This document shows, in pieces, positions 1 to 9,067 of a DNA stretch of 64,000 nucleotides (position 1 is its first letter; every line of letters begins with the position of its first letter). Source of the stretch: Jeotgalibacillus terrae (lineage in GTDB: Bacteria; Bacillota; Bacilli; Bacillales; Jeotgalibacillaceae); the NCBI RefSeq assembly GCF_016908195.1, contig NZ_JAFBDK010000008.1, positions 1-64,000 of the forward strand. The letters are read 5' to 3'. A program made the position numbers and the translations under genes. The notes beneath the pieces were generated by a model that made no database searches, had not been told where the DNA came from, and saw only the letters and a program-made list of their open reading frames with translations.

Positions 1-94
1 ATAGCTCTGATTGGGTTTGATGGTTTCTTACTTTCTTATACCCAGTTAACCTACGAATGTACGAATAAGGAGCTAGTTTTGTTCATGATAACTC

Positions 95-204
95 GACGCT
101 GCGCATCTGCGGGGTCTCACCTGTCACGCTTCTCCTGCTGGAGTCGTCCCCCTTCCGCTCCAATCATCAGCTGTGCTAAAACAATATTGGGCTTTAACAA
201 AGCC
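95..204 (+). repeat. Truncated copy of MITE-like dispersed repeat
   Basis: The right half of the element that is complete at 13214-13395 and (inverted) at 26107-26309. It keeps the GGGGTCTCACCTGTCACGC block, the CTGCTGGAGTCGTCCCCCTT block and the terminal GGGCTTTAACAAAGCC. The left terminus is not recognisable. Positions 1-94 hold nothing I can identify. Confidence 0.75.
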
Positions 205-217
205 TATCAATTAAAAT

Positions 218-246
218 CCCGGACATTCTGAGTAAGAATGTCCGGG
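218..246 (-). terminator. Rho-independent terminator of the signalling operon
   Basis: A perfect 12-bp stem (218-229 with 235-246) around a 5-nt loop. On the minus strand it is followed by ATTTTAATT. It lies 18 bp past the hybrid-kinase stop codon. Confidence 0.8.
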
Positions 247-263
247 GCTGAAGTTACATTTAA

Positions 264-3020
264 TTATTTTCCAAAAGCTGCTGAAAGTGCCTCTGGCGGG
301 TATGGCTTCGTTAAGTAAGCCGTAACATGATATTGTCTTACTTTTTCAGCGTCTTCATCGAGTGCAGAGGACACGACAATTGGCAGCATTTCGTTTTCTT
401 TCTGCCCGCGGATTTGTCTGATCACGTCCCATCCGTTTAAATCATCCCCAAGCATCAGGTCAACCACAATGCCTGAAAAAGTCCCGTTTGCAACAGCTTC
501 GATTGCTCTCTCAGGCTGATAATGATGAATAACGGAAAAACCTTTGGATTTTAATTCATCAGCGATTAACAGCGCAAGGCTCGGGTCATCTTCAAGCAGG
601 AGAATTCTTTCTTCACCTGAAATAGAGTGACTCTGATTTTCCCGTAAAAGAGGCAATTCTATATGAAATGCTGATCCCTTACCCACTTCACTCGTGGCAT
701 AGATATCCCCATCATGACGCTGAATAATCTCTTTACAGATTGCAAGGCCAAGTCCCGTGCCGCCAATTTTGCGCGTTTCACTATTATCCACACGTCTGAA
801 TTTCTGGAACAGATGATTCATTTCGCCTTCAGGTATCCCGATCCCCTGATCTTCTGTAATCACACATGCCCTGCCGCTTTGATTACATAACCGCACAGTG
901 ATATCTCCACCCTGAGGCGAGAACTTTACTGCATTGTTCAGAAGGTTAGTCATCACCTGCGTCAATCTTTCCCTGTCTCCAAGAATCACATTATTATCCA
1001 TTTGATCCTTTAAGATCAACGCATGAGTCGGAGGGATGCTCACCTTTTCAAGAATGTCCACCATTAATTCATCAAGCCTGACTTCATTCATGTGGTATTC
1101 CTGTCTGCCTGACTCCATCCGCTGCAGATCAAGGAAATCATTGATCAGGTTTGTCAGCCTTTTCGCTTCTTTATGGATGGTTTCAATATAGCGCTTTTGC
1201 TTCTCAGGCTTCATCTCTTTGGTTAAAAGAAGTTCAGCAAATCCAAGTACGCTTGAAAGAGGTGTTCTGAGTTCGTGACTCACCGTGCTGACCAGTTCAG
1301 ATTTCATCTGATCTACTTCATAATCTTTTGTAATGTCACGGTGAACAAAAATTGTCCCTGTCCATTCTCTATCTCTGTAGACGGACATCCCGTACACTTC
1401 AAACACTTTCAGTGACTCATCAGGTGTTTTTAATGTATATCGGATCGACATTGTTCCATCGAATGAAGATTGTATAGACGCTTCAAAAAACGCTTTTAAT
1501 TCGTCTTCTTCATTTACACTCGAAGTCATTTTTCCGAGCCATTCATCACACTCTACTTTTTCCTCTTCTGAAGGATCCATACTCAGTAATCTGCATAATG
1601 CCTGATTATGCTGGACCATACACCTGTCTTTATTAATCAACTGCAGACCTTCAGTCATATTATCAAGCATATCCTGCGTCAGCTCTCTGGCATATTTAAT
1701 TTCATCAAATGCCAGCAGACGCTCAAACGCAATGGACATACGTTTGACAAGACCTTCAATCTCTTCGCATTCGTCCTCCCCAAATGGTCGTCCGTATCGA
1801 TTCGCCCTGAAGATTCCTATTGTTTCACCTGTAGCATTTGTAATTTCTGCTGTCAGATCATAGACATAGCTTTTGACTGAATGAAGGCTGTCCTCCTCTG
1901 ATTTAGCCAGACGTTTGCGTACTCTCATTCCTTTCTCATCAGAAAGGAATGGCGCCTGCAGAATTTGATTAATTTTTTCCGATGGCACATTCATTGCAGA
2001 ATAAGCTGACCGGTCAGCCATATACATCATCACCTGATCAAATGCATACAGCTTGTCCATATGCCGGACCATGTCATCAAGAAACTTGTAACGGTTAGAC
2101 GTATTTGACAGCACATGATTCAGATCATTAAAAACCTCCAGGCGGCCCTTTGTTTTCTGCGTTTCAGCAAGTGTTACAGCCAGCTGATCCTGCTGCTCAT
2201 GCATCGCTTCCTGTTGCGCAACCAACTCTTCATTTTGCGCCTGAAGCTCCTCTTCATTTTGCTGAAGATAAGCAGTCATATCAATAAAACTGGCGGTTAG
2301 TGACCCAAGTTCATCATTCCGCCCGGATGTTTCGATGACCGGCTTCCCGCCATGCTGAACGTCGAGGGCTGCTTTATGCAGTTTTTCAATCGGTTTGACA
2401 ATGGAATGAATGGTCCGCCATAAAAAGAGTATAATCAATAATATCAATAGCCCTGTAATGACAAGTGATAATGTAAAGGCTGATGTCATGCTGTTAATGG
2501 ACTGTTCTGTTGTTTCACTCATTCTGTTTTCAAGCGCTGTTTCAGTCTGTTTTGTGTAGTTCACAAAGTCATTAACAGCCAGGTTCAAGCCGCTTTGAGA
2601 TAACGTTCTTAATGCTTCATAGTCCCCCTGCTCAGCAAAATCAAGCGCAGCAGGCAGACTGACCGCTTCATACTCCTGCATAAATTCCCTTAGCTCACTT
2701 ACCATCAGCTGTTCGCCGCCGGTCAGTTCGAGTGCTTCATACGTTCTTACTGCGGCATTATATTCAAAGAGGGCCTCAGTCAAACGTTCCCGCTCAAATT
2801 CAGATTGAAAAGCGTAGACGCCACGGGCTCTGAAGAAAACCTCATTTAATGAATCAGCCAGATTAGACGCCGCTTCCTGTTTCTCAAAGATTTCATCCTG
2901 TTCAGCCAGAAGGTCTTTTTGAAAGCCACTCATATACAGGCTGATGAAGATATAAGTCAATACCACAATCACAGACGCCCCCGCTGCGATCAATAAATAC
3001 TTACTGCGCATTGTTTTCAT
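264..3020 (-). CDS. Membrane hybrid sensor histidine kinase with C-terminal receiver
   Basis: A 918-residue hybrid kinase. An N-terminal membrane helix (about residues 8-28) and a helical extracytoplasmic domain lead to a second membrane helix (about 185-205), a HAMP-like linker, a coiled coil rich in Glu/Gln, a GAF-like region and a PAS-like region. Next come HisKA (VSHELRTPLSSVLGF, phosphoacceptor His near 583) and HATPase_c (NLLNNAVKFSP, DQGIGIP, GGTGLGLAICKEI). The receiver starts near 800 (LLLEDDPS) and has its phosphoacceptor Asp in VVDLML near 854 and its conserved Lys in YLTKPY. It is the last gene of a four-gene operon; its ATG follows the response-regulator stop by one base. The ligand is unknown. 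Domain calls are firm for HisKA, HATPase and REC, and weaker for GAF and PAS. Confidence 0.9.
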   Translation of the reverse strand: MKTMRSKYLLIAAGASVIVVLTYIFISLYMSGFQKDLLAEQDEIFEKQEAASNLADSLNEVFFRARGVYAFQSEFERERLTEALFEYNAAVRTYEALELTGGEQLMVSELREFMQEYEAVSLPAALDFAEQGDYEALRTLSQSGLNLAVNDFVNYTKQTETALENRMSETTEQSINSMTSAFTLSLVITGLLILLIILFLWRTIHSIVKPIEKLHKAALDVQHGGKPVIETSGRNDELGSLTASFIDMTAYLQQNEEELQAQNEELVAQQEAMHEQQDQLAVTLAETQKTKGRLEVFNDLNHVLSNTSNRYKFLDDMVRHMDKLYAFDQVMMYMADRSAYSAMNVPSEKINQILQAPFLSDEKGMRVRKRLAKSEEDSLHSVKSYVYDLTAEITNATGETIGIFRANRYGRPFGEDECEEIEGLVKRMSIAFERLLAFDEIKYARELTQDMLDNMTEGLQLINKDRCMVQHNQALCRLLSMDPSEEEKVECDEWLGKMTSSVNEEDELKAFFEASIQSSFDGTMSIRYTLKTPDESLKVFEVYGMSVYRDREWTGTIFVHRDITKDYEVDQMKSELVSTVSHELRTPLSSVLGFAELLLTKEMKPEKQKRYIETIHKEAKRLTNLINDFLDLQRMESGRQEYHMNEVRLDELMVDILEKVSIPPTHALILKDQMDNNVILGDRERLTQVMTNLLNNAVKFSPQGGDITVRLCNQSGRACVITEDQGIGIPEGEMNHLFQKFRRVDNSETRKIGGTGLGLAICKEIIQRHDGDIYATSEVGKGSAFHIELPLLRENQSHSISGEERILLLEDDPSLALLIADELKSKGFSVIHHYQPERAIEAVANGTFSGIVVDLMLGDDLNGWDVIRQIRGQKENEMLPIVVSSALDEDAEKVRQYHVTAYLTKPYPPEALSAAFGK

Positions 3021-3021
3021 C

Positions 3022-3393
3022 TTAACGGTGTTTTTCCTGAATCATATTCTCAACAAAATTGCTCAGTTCGACAGGGCTGAAGGGCTTTGGCATAAAGTGA
3101 TCAGCACCTGCTGCCTTCAATATTTCCTGATCTTCTTTTTGCGTTTTAGCAGTCAGCATTAAAATCTGAATCCTGTTTTTTAATTCCGGCGTAAGTTTTT
3201 CAAGCACTTCTCTGCCTGACAGACCCGGCATCATGTAGTCCAGAATGACATATGCATATTCCCCGCTGCTCAGCTTTTGAAATGCTTCAAGGCCATCAGA
3301 GGCTGTATCGATTTCAACTTCAAGATCTTCTAACGTATCTTCAATCAGCATTCTCAGAATATCTTCATCATCTGCTATCAATAACTTATTCAT
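3022..3393 (-). CDS. Stand-alone response regulator receiver (CheY-like)
   Basis: A 123-residue single REC domain with no output domain. The acidic pocket is IADDED, the phosphoacceptor Asp lies in YVILDYMMPG (near residue 52), the switch Thr in MLTAKT and the Lys in FMPKPF. Its start overlaps the cyclase stop by 4 bp (ATGA), so translation is probably coupled. It may be a phosphotransfer intermediate of the hybrid kinase encoded immediately downstream; that partnership is inferred from operon order. Confidence 0.92.
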   Translation of the reverse strand: MNKLLIADDEDILRMLIEDTLEDLEVEIDTASDGLEAFQKLSSGEYAYVILDYMMPGLSGREVLEKLTPELKNRIQILMLTAKTQKEDQEILKAAGADHFMPKPFSPVELSNFVENMIQEKHR

Positions 3394-5240
3394 CTGACTG
3401 TCTCCTCTTCTTTCAATATCTGCCGCCGGCTGATTTCATGTATATTGACCAGCGGGTATAAAGCATCACTTCCTGCAAGCATCGCCGTATTTCTGCTCAT
3501 AACGAAATGATAATCTGACAGGTTAGCCTCCAGTCTTTCAAAAGCCTCCTGCGTAATCACTACGTCATCTCCAGTACTCTGCTGCTGAATTCTCGCCGCA
3601 ATATTAACAGTTCTACCGAAGTAATCCAGCAGGTCATTCGCGTTGACAGCGATAACCGGCCCAGTATGCAAGCCAAGCTTTACAGACAAGTGAATCTGCT
3701 GATCCTCATTAAACTTTCCAACTCCCGACTGGATATTCAGTGCTGCACTTAAAGCATCTTCTTCACGGAAAAATACGGCCATTACAGCATCACCAATCGT
3801 TTTAACAATCGTGCCACCCGCTTCAGAAATATGAATTTTCAAGTATCTGAAGTGCTCACTTACCTGAAAATAAGCTTTGGCATCTCCTTCTTTTTCGTAC
3901 AAAGCAGTTGACGCTTTCAGGTCACTGAACAATACTGTCATCGACTGAATACCAATCTGCTGATCCGGAGCCAGGACTTCTGCTGAAAACAGATCTCTGT
4001 ATAACTGTAATGAAGTGAGTTCAGCAGCCGTGACAGATTGGCTGTTCCAATCCAGCGTTTCATAGACTGCTATCATTTCTTCTTCTGCGTCATTCATCAG
4101 CGTTAATTCTCCACCCTCCGGATCGACGTTCGCATATTTATTACTCCAGGTCTCCCCATTAAAGCGATACGTATGGTTTTCAGATAACCCTATCCCATCC
4201 ATACTCGCATTATGCTTTAGCAGACGGATTCTTGTTTTACCTGTTGCGGGCGGATAACGTAACACAGCTTCCTGTCCTGCCGGAATTCTTAGCTGCGCCA
4301 GTACGTGAGGAGATTTAGCAGGGCCCATCAGGCAAAACGTCTGGTCCGCTGCTTGACGAACAGATGGGTGAACAGAGAACTGCATTTCTATATACCTGTC
4401 AAAACTCATCTCATAATCTATTCCACAAAGGTCGCAGTGCACCTGATCTTTTATTTCTTTCATTGAAGAAGCAGTTGTTTTAGAGACGCGACAGTTAGGA
4501 CACATTAAATGCCACTCCTGTGTAAGGAGGCCCTCTTTCACCGATGTGAGAAACAATGTCAGGATTTCTTTACGCGGATATCCCCATTGATCTGCAAGTG
4601 TATAAGGCTTCATATGCATCACCTCATCATCACCAGCAGTTGTAAGATGCTCCTGTAATCGCTCAATGTGTTCATTTTTCTGATAGATGGCTGAAATTTT
4701 TCCACATAATGCTTTAAGCCTTTTATCCTCAACTTTTGGTGATGAAGCTGCCGGCAGTTTTTCATAACGGCTGTTCAGGTTTGCTTCAATATACTTATCA
4801 AGATATTTCATGATCTCTTTGATAGACGACAGTCCCACTGACGGAATTGCCGCAAGACCGAGCAGATTAGCAGGTGTGAATACTGCGGTACCTGTTATTT
4901 CAGTTCCGAACGTACCATCCTCAAGCAGTTCTGCCGAGTCCTTAAAAGCTACTTCCCATAAAAGCCGCTTGATCGGCCCGCTTTCATATTTTCGTTCTAC
5001 TGCATACACTTCTTCTTTAACCCACTCAAACGGATACTCTCTCCACTTGAGCGGGATAAGACCCATTGCTTTTGCGTTCGCATATCTGAAGATTTTCTTG
5101 TCATCAAAAGCGGTGTCAGAAAAATCTACAGGAAACAGACCTGACACACGATTCAGATGTTCAGTGTTCGCCAGCAATTCCCAGGCTTTCTGTCTTGAAA
5201 CCGGATATATCTTTTTAAAAACGTACTGCTTTTCTTTCAT
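3390..5240 (-). CDS. Class III adenylate cyclase with SRPBCC-like N-terminus and zinc ribbon
   Basis: 616 residues with no predicted membrane segment. Residues 1-155 look like an SRPBCC/polyketide-cyclase-type lipid-binding fold (KKIYPVSRQKAWELLANTEH). A central segment carries CPNC...CDLCG, a four-Cys ribbon. Residues about 430-600 are a class III nucleotidyl cyclase: metal Asp residues in VLFSDLKAST (near 440) and GDAVMAVF (near 484), the purine-specifying Lys in VKTIGDA and Asp in LLDYFG, and the transition-state Asn/Arg in VNIAARI. All catalytic residues expected for an adenylate cyclase are visible. It would make cAMP, a poorly documented messenger in Bacillales, so product identity needs testing. 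It sits 12 bp after the HD-GYP gene. Confidence 0.85.
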   Translation of the reverse strand: MKEKQYVFKKIYPVSRQKAWELLANTEHLNRVSGLFPVDFSDTAFDDKKIFRYANAKAMGLIPLKWREYPFEWVKEEVYAVERKYESGPIKRLLWEVAFKDSAELLEDGTFGTEITGTAVFTPANLLGLAAIPSVGLSSIKEIMKYLDKYIEANLNSRYEKLPAASSPKVEDKRLKALCGKISAIYQKNEHIERLQEHLTTAGDDEVMHMKPYTLADQWGYPRKEILTLFLTSVKEGLLTQEWHLMCPNCRVSKTTASSMKEIKDQVHCDLCGIDYEMSFDRYIEMQFSVHPSVRQAADQTFCLMGPAKSPHVLAQLRIPAGQEAVLRYPPATGKTRIRLLKHNASMDGIGLSENHTYRFNGETWSNKYANVDPEGGELTLMNDAEEEMIAVYETLDWNSQSVTAAELTSLQLYRDLFSAEVLAPDQQIGIQSMTVLFSDLKASTALYEKEGDAKAYFQVSEHFRYLKIHISEAGGTIVKTIGDAVMAVFFREEDALSAALNIQSGVGKFNEDQQIHLSVKLGLHTGPVIAVNANDLLDYFGRTVNIAARIQQQSTGDDVVITQEAFERLEANLSDYHFVMSRNTAMLAGSDALYPLVNIHEISRRQILKEEETVR

Positions 5241-5252
5241 ACAGCACCGCCC

Positions 5253-6383
5253 TCAGCTTTCATCTCTGTAGTCATCCCTAACTTTTTCAATTGCTTCAAG
5301 ATGGTCGAAAAAAACATCCGTGAGTTCAGGGTCAAAATGTTTTCCTTTTTCAAATCGTATCAGATTCAATATCTTTTCAAGCGGCCATGCATCTTTATAA
5401 GGTCTTTTTGAACCCAAAGCATCAAATACATCGGCGAGGGCAACGATTCTTCCATACAGATGAATATCCTCTCCACTGCGCCCATGCGGATATCCGGAAC
5501 CATCCCACTTTTCATGGTGATCCCTTGCAATCAGCGCCGCTGCCTGAAGTATTTTTCTCTTTGAATTTTTAAAAATGCTGTATCCTGTTTCTGCATGCTT
5601 TTTCATTTGATTAAATTCTATATCGGTCAATTTTCCAGGTTTATTTAATATCGCATCAGGTACTGCAACCTTACCGATATCATGCATCGGACTTGCAAGT
5701 TCAATTAGCCTGGCTTCTTCCTCAGAAAGTCCGCTGCCCCTGGCAATAATGTATGAATACGCAGCCACCCTTTTTACATGCTGACCCGTTTCACGCGAGC
5801 GGCTCTCTCCAATGTTTCCCATCGTTAAGATTATTTCTTTCTGGGATTCGATCAGTTCTGAATATAAAATGGCTTTCTCCATTGATTGTCCTGTGTAAGT
5901 GGCGGCGAGGGAAAGGTACGTGATATCTTTTTCAGTGAATACTGGAGGCGAAGTTTGTTTGTTGACGGCCTGATATACGCCAATCATCTCCTGATCAGCG
6001 TTCCTGATTGGGATGCACAGAATAGATTGTGTGCGATAACCCGTTTTCTGATCTACAGCCGGGTTAAAACGGCTGTCTTTATAAGCATCATGTATTGAAA
6101 CCACTTCTCCTGAGCGATAAGCAGCTCCAACAAGCCCTGACTCTATTGGGATTTTAATTCTGTCCATACCATGTGCGATTTTCGTCCAGAGTATCTTATC
6201 TTCAGGATCAGCAATCCAGAGTGTACACCGGTCAGCTAATGTTAGTCTTCTTCCCATTTCAGCCATTAATAGATGAAGTTGATCCAAATCATTTTCGTGG
6301 GCAAGTTTTGATGCAAATTCGAATATAATTTTCAACAACTCTTCTGCAGGGATGTCAAAAGGTGCTTGATGTTGACTGTCCAT
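5253..6383 (-). CDS. GAF-HD-GYP cyclic-di-GMP phosphodiesterase
   Basis: 376 residues from the ATG at 6383, which has AAGGGGAT about 8 bp upstream; an in-frame ATG at 6416 lacks a site. A GAF domain (about 30-180) precedes an HD-GYP domain with MHDIGK (HD pair), DHHEKWDGSGYP (GYP motif) and GKHFDPELTD, all intact. HD-GYP enzymes hydrolyse c-di-GMP to GMP or pGpG. It is the first gene of the operon that continues with the cyclase, receiver and hybrid kinase, so one input may act on two cyclic-nucleotide pathways (inference). Confidence 0.9.
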   Translation of the reverse strand: MDSQHQAPFDIPAEELLKIIFEFASKLAHENDLDQLHLLMAEMGRRLTLADRCTLWIADPEDKILWTKIAHGMDRIKIPIESGLVGAAYRSGEVVSIHDAYKDSRFNPAVDQKTGYRTQSILCIPIRNADQEMIGVYQAVNKQTSPPVFTEKDITYLSLAATYTGQSMEKAILYSELIESQKEIILTMGNIGESRSRETGQHVKRVAAYSYIIARGSGLSEEEARLIELASPMHDIGKVAVPDAILNKPGKLTDIEFNQMKKHAETGYSIFKNSKRKILQAAALIARDHHEKWDGSGYPHGRSGEDIHLYGRIVALADVFDALGSKRPYKDAWPLEKILNLIRFEKGKHFDPELTDVFFDHLEAIEKVRDDYRDES

Positions 6384-6491
6384 AAGTAAATCCCCTTTTA
6401 TCTGATAATTTATCATTCGCTTCTTCTGTTCTATGATATATTAAGTATATCAAATTCGATCATAGAACCAAAGAACTATAAGAGGTGAACA

Positions 6492-6836
6492 ATGACACCA
6501 TTTTCTTTTTTATTTCTTTCCCACCTTGTTGGGGATTATTTATTTCAGACAAGCTGGATGGCGGCACACAAAAAGCATGACTGGGCAGCACTATTAGTCC
6601 ACTGTTCGGTATATACATTAACTGTTACTGCTGTCGCATTTTTCACATTTGGTGGTCTGTCAGTCATTGCAGTTGTTTTTGTATTTGCTACCCATGTCAT
6701 CATTGATAAATATTTTATCGTTCAATGGTGGATTAAACATGTCATGAAGCCCCCTCAAAGTGAAACGAAGTGGCTGACGATCATCGCAGACCAGACCTTT
6801 CATTTAATTGTTCTTGCGATCGCGTTATTTTTATAA
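6492..6836 (+). CDS. DUF3307 family membrane protein
   Basis: 114 residues with three to four hydrophobic helices. The DUF3307 hallmarks are visible: FLSHLVGDYLFQTSWMA, then H in LLVHCSVYT, HVIIDKYFI and IIADQTFHL. The family is integral to the membrane and of unknown biochemical role. AGAGGTGAAC precedes the ATG. It is divergent from the HD-GYP operon and convergent with the EAL gene, and ends in a shared bidirectional terminator. Confidence 0.85.
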   Translation: MTPFSFLFLSHLVGDYLFQTSWMAAHKKHDWAALLVHCSVYTLTVTAVAFFTFGGLSVIAVVFVFATHVIIDKYFIVQWWIKHVMKPPQSETKWLTIIADQTFHLIVLAIALFL

Positions 6837-6860
6837 ACCGTTGATACACAACTACGAAAA

Positions 6861-6889
6861 AACGTTTCTGTCAGGATGACAGAAACGTT
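6861..6889. terminator. Bidirectional terminator between DUF3307 and EAL genes
   Basis: Perfect 12-bp stem AACGTTTCTGTC (6861-6872) with 6878-6889. A T-rich tail (ATCTTTTT) follows on plus and TTTTTTCG on minus. It overlaps the stop codon of the EAL gene. Confidence 0.85.
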
Positions 6890-7769
6890 ATCTTTTTGGT
6901 GATAAATATTTAACTGAGAATTCTTCAGCAGGGATGGCTTTACTATAGTGATGCCCCTGGATGACCTTTCCACCCGCCTGTATAAAAAGACGGAGCAGTT
7001 CATTTGAATCGACGCCTTCAGCAATTGGAACAGCACCCATTTTCTCAGCCATTGTGACAAGTGACTGTACAATCTTGAAGGCATTATTGTAAGGAGCCAT
7101 TTTCGTAATAAAAGACCTGTCAATTTTCAGAAAGTCCACACTTACCTCCATTAAATGAGCGAGTGTATTATAACCTGTTCCAAAATCATCGATCGATACT
7201 CTTACACCAATATCCTTCAACATTGATGTCTGGGATACCCACACTTCCAGATCTGTCGCGATTCTTTCCGTTAATTCGATTGTAATGTCCGCAGGATTAA
7301 TGTTGTATGAGTGTGCCAGATGTGCAACTTCAGTTACAAGTGAACCCTGAACGAAATGATTTCCTGAAATATTTAAAGCAATATTCGTCAGCTGGTTCCC
7401 TTTCTTTTGCCACTGTGCCTGCTGTTTGAACAAGTGATGCAGCGTCCATCTTTCAATATCAATAATCTGGCCTGAATATTCTGCCTGCGGAATAAAGCTG
7501 TCCGGATAAAGCAGTCCACGGTCAGGATGCTCCCATCTGATTAATGCTTCAGCACCACACAGTTCACCGGTATTCACATTGACCTGGGGCTGATAATAAA
7601 GCGTGAATTCATCCGAACGCATGGCTCTTTTAACCTCTTCACTGAATGAAAGCTTCATACTGGAAACAGTAGTGTGCTGAAAAGGATTCTTTTTCTTACC
7701 CGATTGGTACTGAGTGTTTTTAAATCCCTTTACTGCTGTCAGTCCTTGTGAAAATTGAGCAACATTCAA
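6888..7769 (-). CDS. EAL-domain cyclic-di-GMP phosphodiesterase
   Basis: 293 residues from a TTG at 7769 preceded by GAAGGGGTG; the in-frame ATG at 7808 has no ribosome site. Apart from about 50 N-terminal residues it is a single EAL domain: GAEALIRW (EAL), NIALNIS, IELTER, SIDDFGTGYNTL, FLKIDRSF and IAEGVD. The metal- and substrate-binding residues of active enzymes appear conserved. No GGDEF or sensor domain is present, so it is a free-standing phosphodiesterase degrading c-di-GMP to pGpG. It is monocistronic. Confidence 0.88.
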   Translation of the reverse strand: MNVAQFSQGLTAVKGFKNTQYQSGKKKNPFQHTTVSSMKLSFSEEVKRAMRSDEFTLYYQPQVNVNTGELCGAEALIRWEHPDRGLLYPDSFIPQAEYSGQIIDIERWTLHHLFKQQAQWQKKGNQLTNIALNISGNHFVQGSLVTEVAHLAHSYNINPADITIELTERIATDLEVWVSQTSMLKDIGVRVSIDDFGTGYNTLAHLMEVSVDFLKIDRSFITKMAPYNNAFKIVQSLVTMAEKMGAVPIAEGVDSNELLRLFIQAGGKVIQGHHYSKAIPAEEFSVKYLSPKR

Positions 7770-7894
7770 TTTACAGCACCCCTTCAAATACCATTTAATT
7801 GAATTCATTATAACGCACTTACCGATTATTTCATACTATTTTATCTGAATTTTTCAATAATATTAAACAGGTCTTTTATACCGCTCAGTTTTCA

Positions 7895-8341
7895 TCATCC
7901 ATATTTGTTTTGATGTTCTTTTTTCATCACCAGATATTCTTCATCTTCACGTACTATAATCCATTTCTTTTCAAAGATTGCAGCAGATTCCGCTTTTTCA
8001 TCATCTATATCACGATCATTGACTTCTCCGCTTTTATTATACTTTCTTCCGCCTTTATAATTGGCATATCTTCTCGCACGCGTGTAACCCATTTGGAGGA
8101 ACTTTCTTGCCATATCCATACCGACAAAATCTTCTTTTTCTTTATAATCAAGATATAATTCATAGATTTTTTCTGAGGATTCCTTCGCTATTTCAGGCGT
8201 TTTAAATCGCCAGTGAGGAAGAATTTCACTTTTGTAGGGTTCTACAAGGAGAACACCCTGTTCCCCGCGTCCCACTCTGTAGAGATCCGGCTTTTCCCGA
8301 AAATCTATTTCATCAAAATCCAAATCATAATCAAAAGCCAT
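7895..8341 (-). CDS. DUF4385 family protein
   Basis: 148 residues, soluble and charged. It carries the DUF4385 signature: an acidic start (FDYDLDFDEIDFREKP), YRVGRGEQGVL, LPHWRFKT, FVGMDMARKFLQMGYTRARRYANYKGG. Function is unknown. Strong AGGAGG 8 bp before the ATG. A sigma-B-type promoter candidate lies 25 bp upstream, suggesting a general-stress gene. Confidence 0.85.
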   Translation of the reverse strand: MAFDYDLDFDEIDFREKPDLYRVGRGEQGVLLVEPYKSEILPHWRFKTPEIAKESSEKIYELYLDYKEKEDFVGMDMARKFLQMGYTRARRYANYKGGRKYNKSGEVNDRDIDDEKAESAAIFEKKWIIVREDEEYLVMKKEHQNKYG

Positions 8342-8366
8342 TTACCATCATCCTCCTTTGTAGACC

Positions 8367-8391
8367 ATACCCAAATGGACGTGTATGTAAC
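8367..8391 (-). promoter_or_regulatory. Candidate sigma-B promoter for the DUF4385 gene
   Basis: On the minus strand GTTACA (8386-8391), a 13-nt spacer and a perfect GGGTAT -10 box (8367-8372). This fits the Bacillales sigma-B consensus GTTTAA-N13/15-GGGTAT. Placed just upstream of the ribosome site. Confidence 0.55.
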
Positions 8392-8404
8392 GGATTTGTA
8401 AACG

Positions 8405-8442
8405 AAAAAGAAACTGAAGCAAATGTGCTTCAATTTCTTTTT
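8405..8442 (-). terminator. Terminator downstream of the YjdJ-like gene
   Basis: 16-nt arms with one mismatch (8405-8420 and 8427-8442) around a 6-nt loop. The minus-strand 3' arm ends in TTTCTTTTT followed by CGTTT. Confidence 0.7.
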
Positions 8443-8475
8443 GTGATTCATTCACTACGATTATACATGCTGTTT

Positions 8476-8949
8476 TCAGCCAGGCTTTTGTGCCCGGTAA
8501 AAGTGCAGTGCTGCGCCATTGAGTATCAGCAGACCGCCAGCGAGTCCGGCATAGAAAAGTGCGTTTCCGCCCGCAGTCGGCGAAGGAAAAACTGCATAGC
8601 TGAGAGCAAATAACATGACGGCTGTCGTGATCAGGAGTCCTGTAAATAACCTGACTCGCTGACGGAACAGCCCATAGGCAATCAACACCAGCAAGTAAAG
8701 CCCACTGAATACCATAATCATTGGAAGTAAAGGCTCAAACTTTGCAGCATACACAAAATGATCCAGCTGCAATATCTGACTTTCAGAGGTGATGTCTCCA
8801 TGAATCAACGCTGAAAAGGGAGCTGAATACTTCCATTCCCATGGTTCATTCAATATCCTGCTGCCCTCATACCAGCTGCCTAGAGTGGCAATCATGAATA
8901 ATGTAAAAACCGCTCCGAATTGTACATAAAACCAACGCAATGAGGTCAC
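8476..8949 (-). CDS. Small membrane protein, DUF4306/YjdJ-like
   Basis: 157 residues with four hydrophobic helices. One is at the N-terminus (FGAVFTLFMIATLGSWYEG) and three lie between about 70 and 150; the tail HFYRAQKPG is basic. The SWYEGSRIL motif just after the first helix recalls DUF4306 (YjdJ-type) proteins, which I recall only loosely. GGCGGTGACCTC precedes the ATG on the minus strand. No function can be assigned; it appears monocistronic. Confidence 0.7.
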   Translation of the reverse strand: MTSLRWFYVQFGAVFTLFMIATLGSWYEGSRILNEPWEWKYSAPFSALIHGDITSESQILQLDHFVYAAKFEPLLPMIMVFSGLYLLVLIAYGLFRQRVRLFTGLLITTAVMLFALSYAVFPSPTAGGNALFYAGLAGGLLILNGAALHFYRAQKPG

Positions 8950-9012
8950 CGCCTTTCGAAAATATCTCTATTTTAACTTTAGCATAAGATCACTGGAATT
9001 TTCAGTAAAACC

Positions 9013-9049
9013 AAAAAAATCCGGGAACGACTTTCATCCCCCGATTTTT
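9013..9049 (-). terminator. Terminator of the sucrose operon
   Basis: Imperfect hairpin of AAAAATCGGGGG and CCCGGATTTTTTT (minus strand) about 20 bp beyond the GH32 stop, ending in seven T. Confidence 0.7.
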
Positions 9050-9067
9050 ACTTTTGCTTAATAGCCG

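Noticed and set aside
39-44. TACCCA near the window start as the tag of another 21-bp array
   Set aside because: The bases before it do not contain GTTC-type cores; the hexamer alone is expected by chance.
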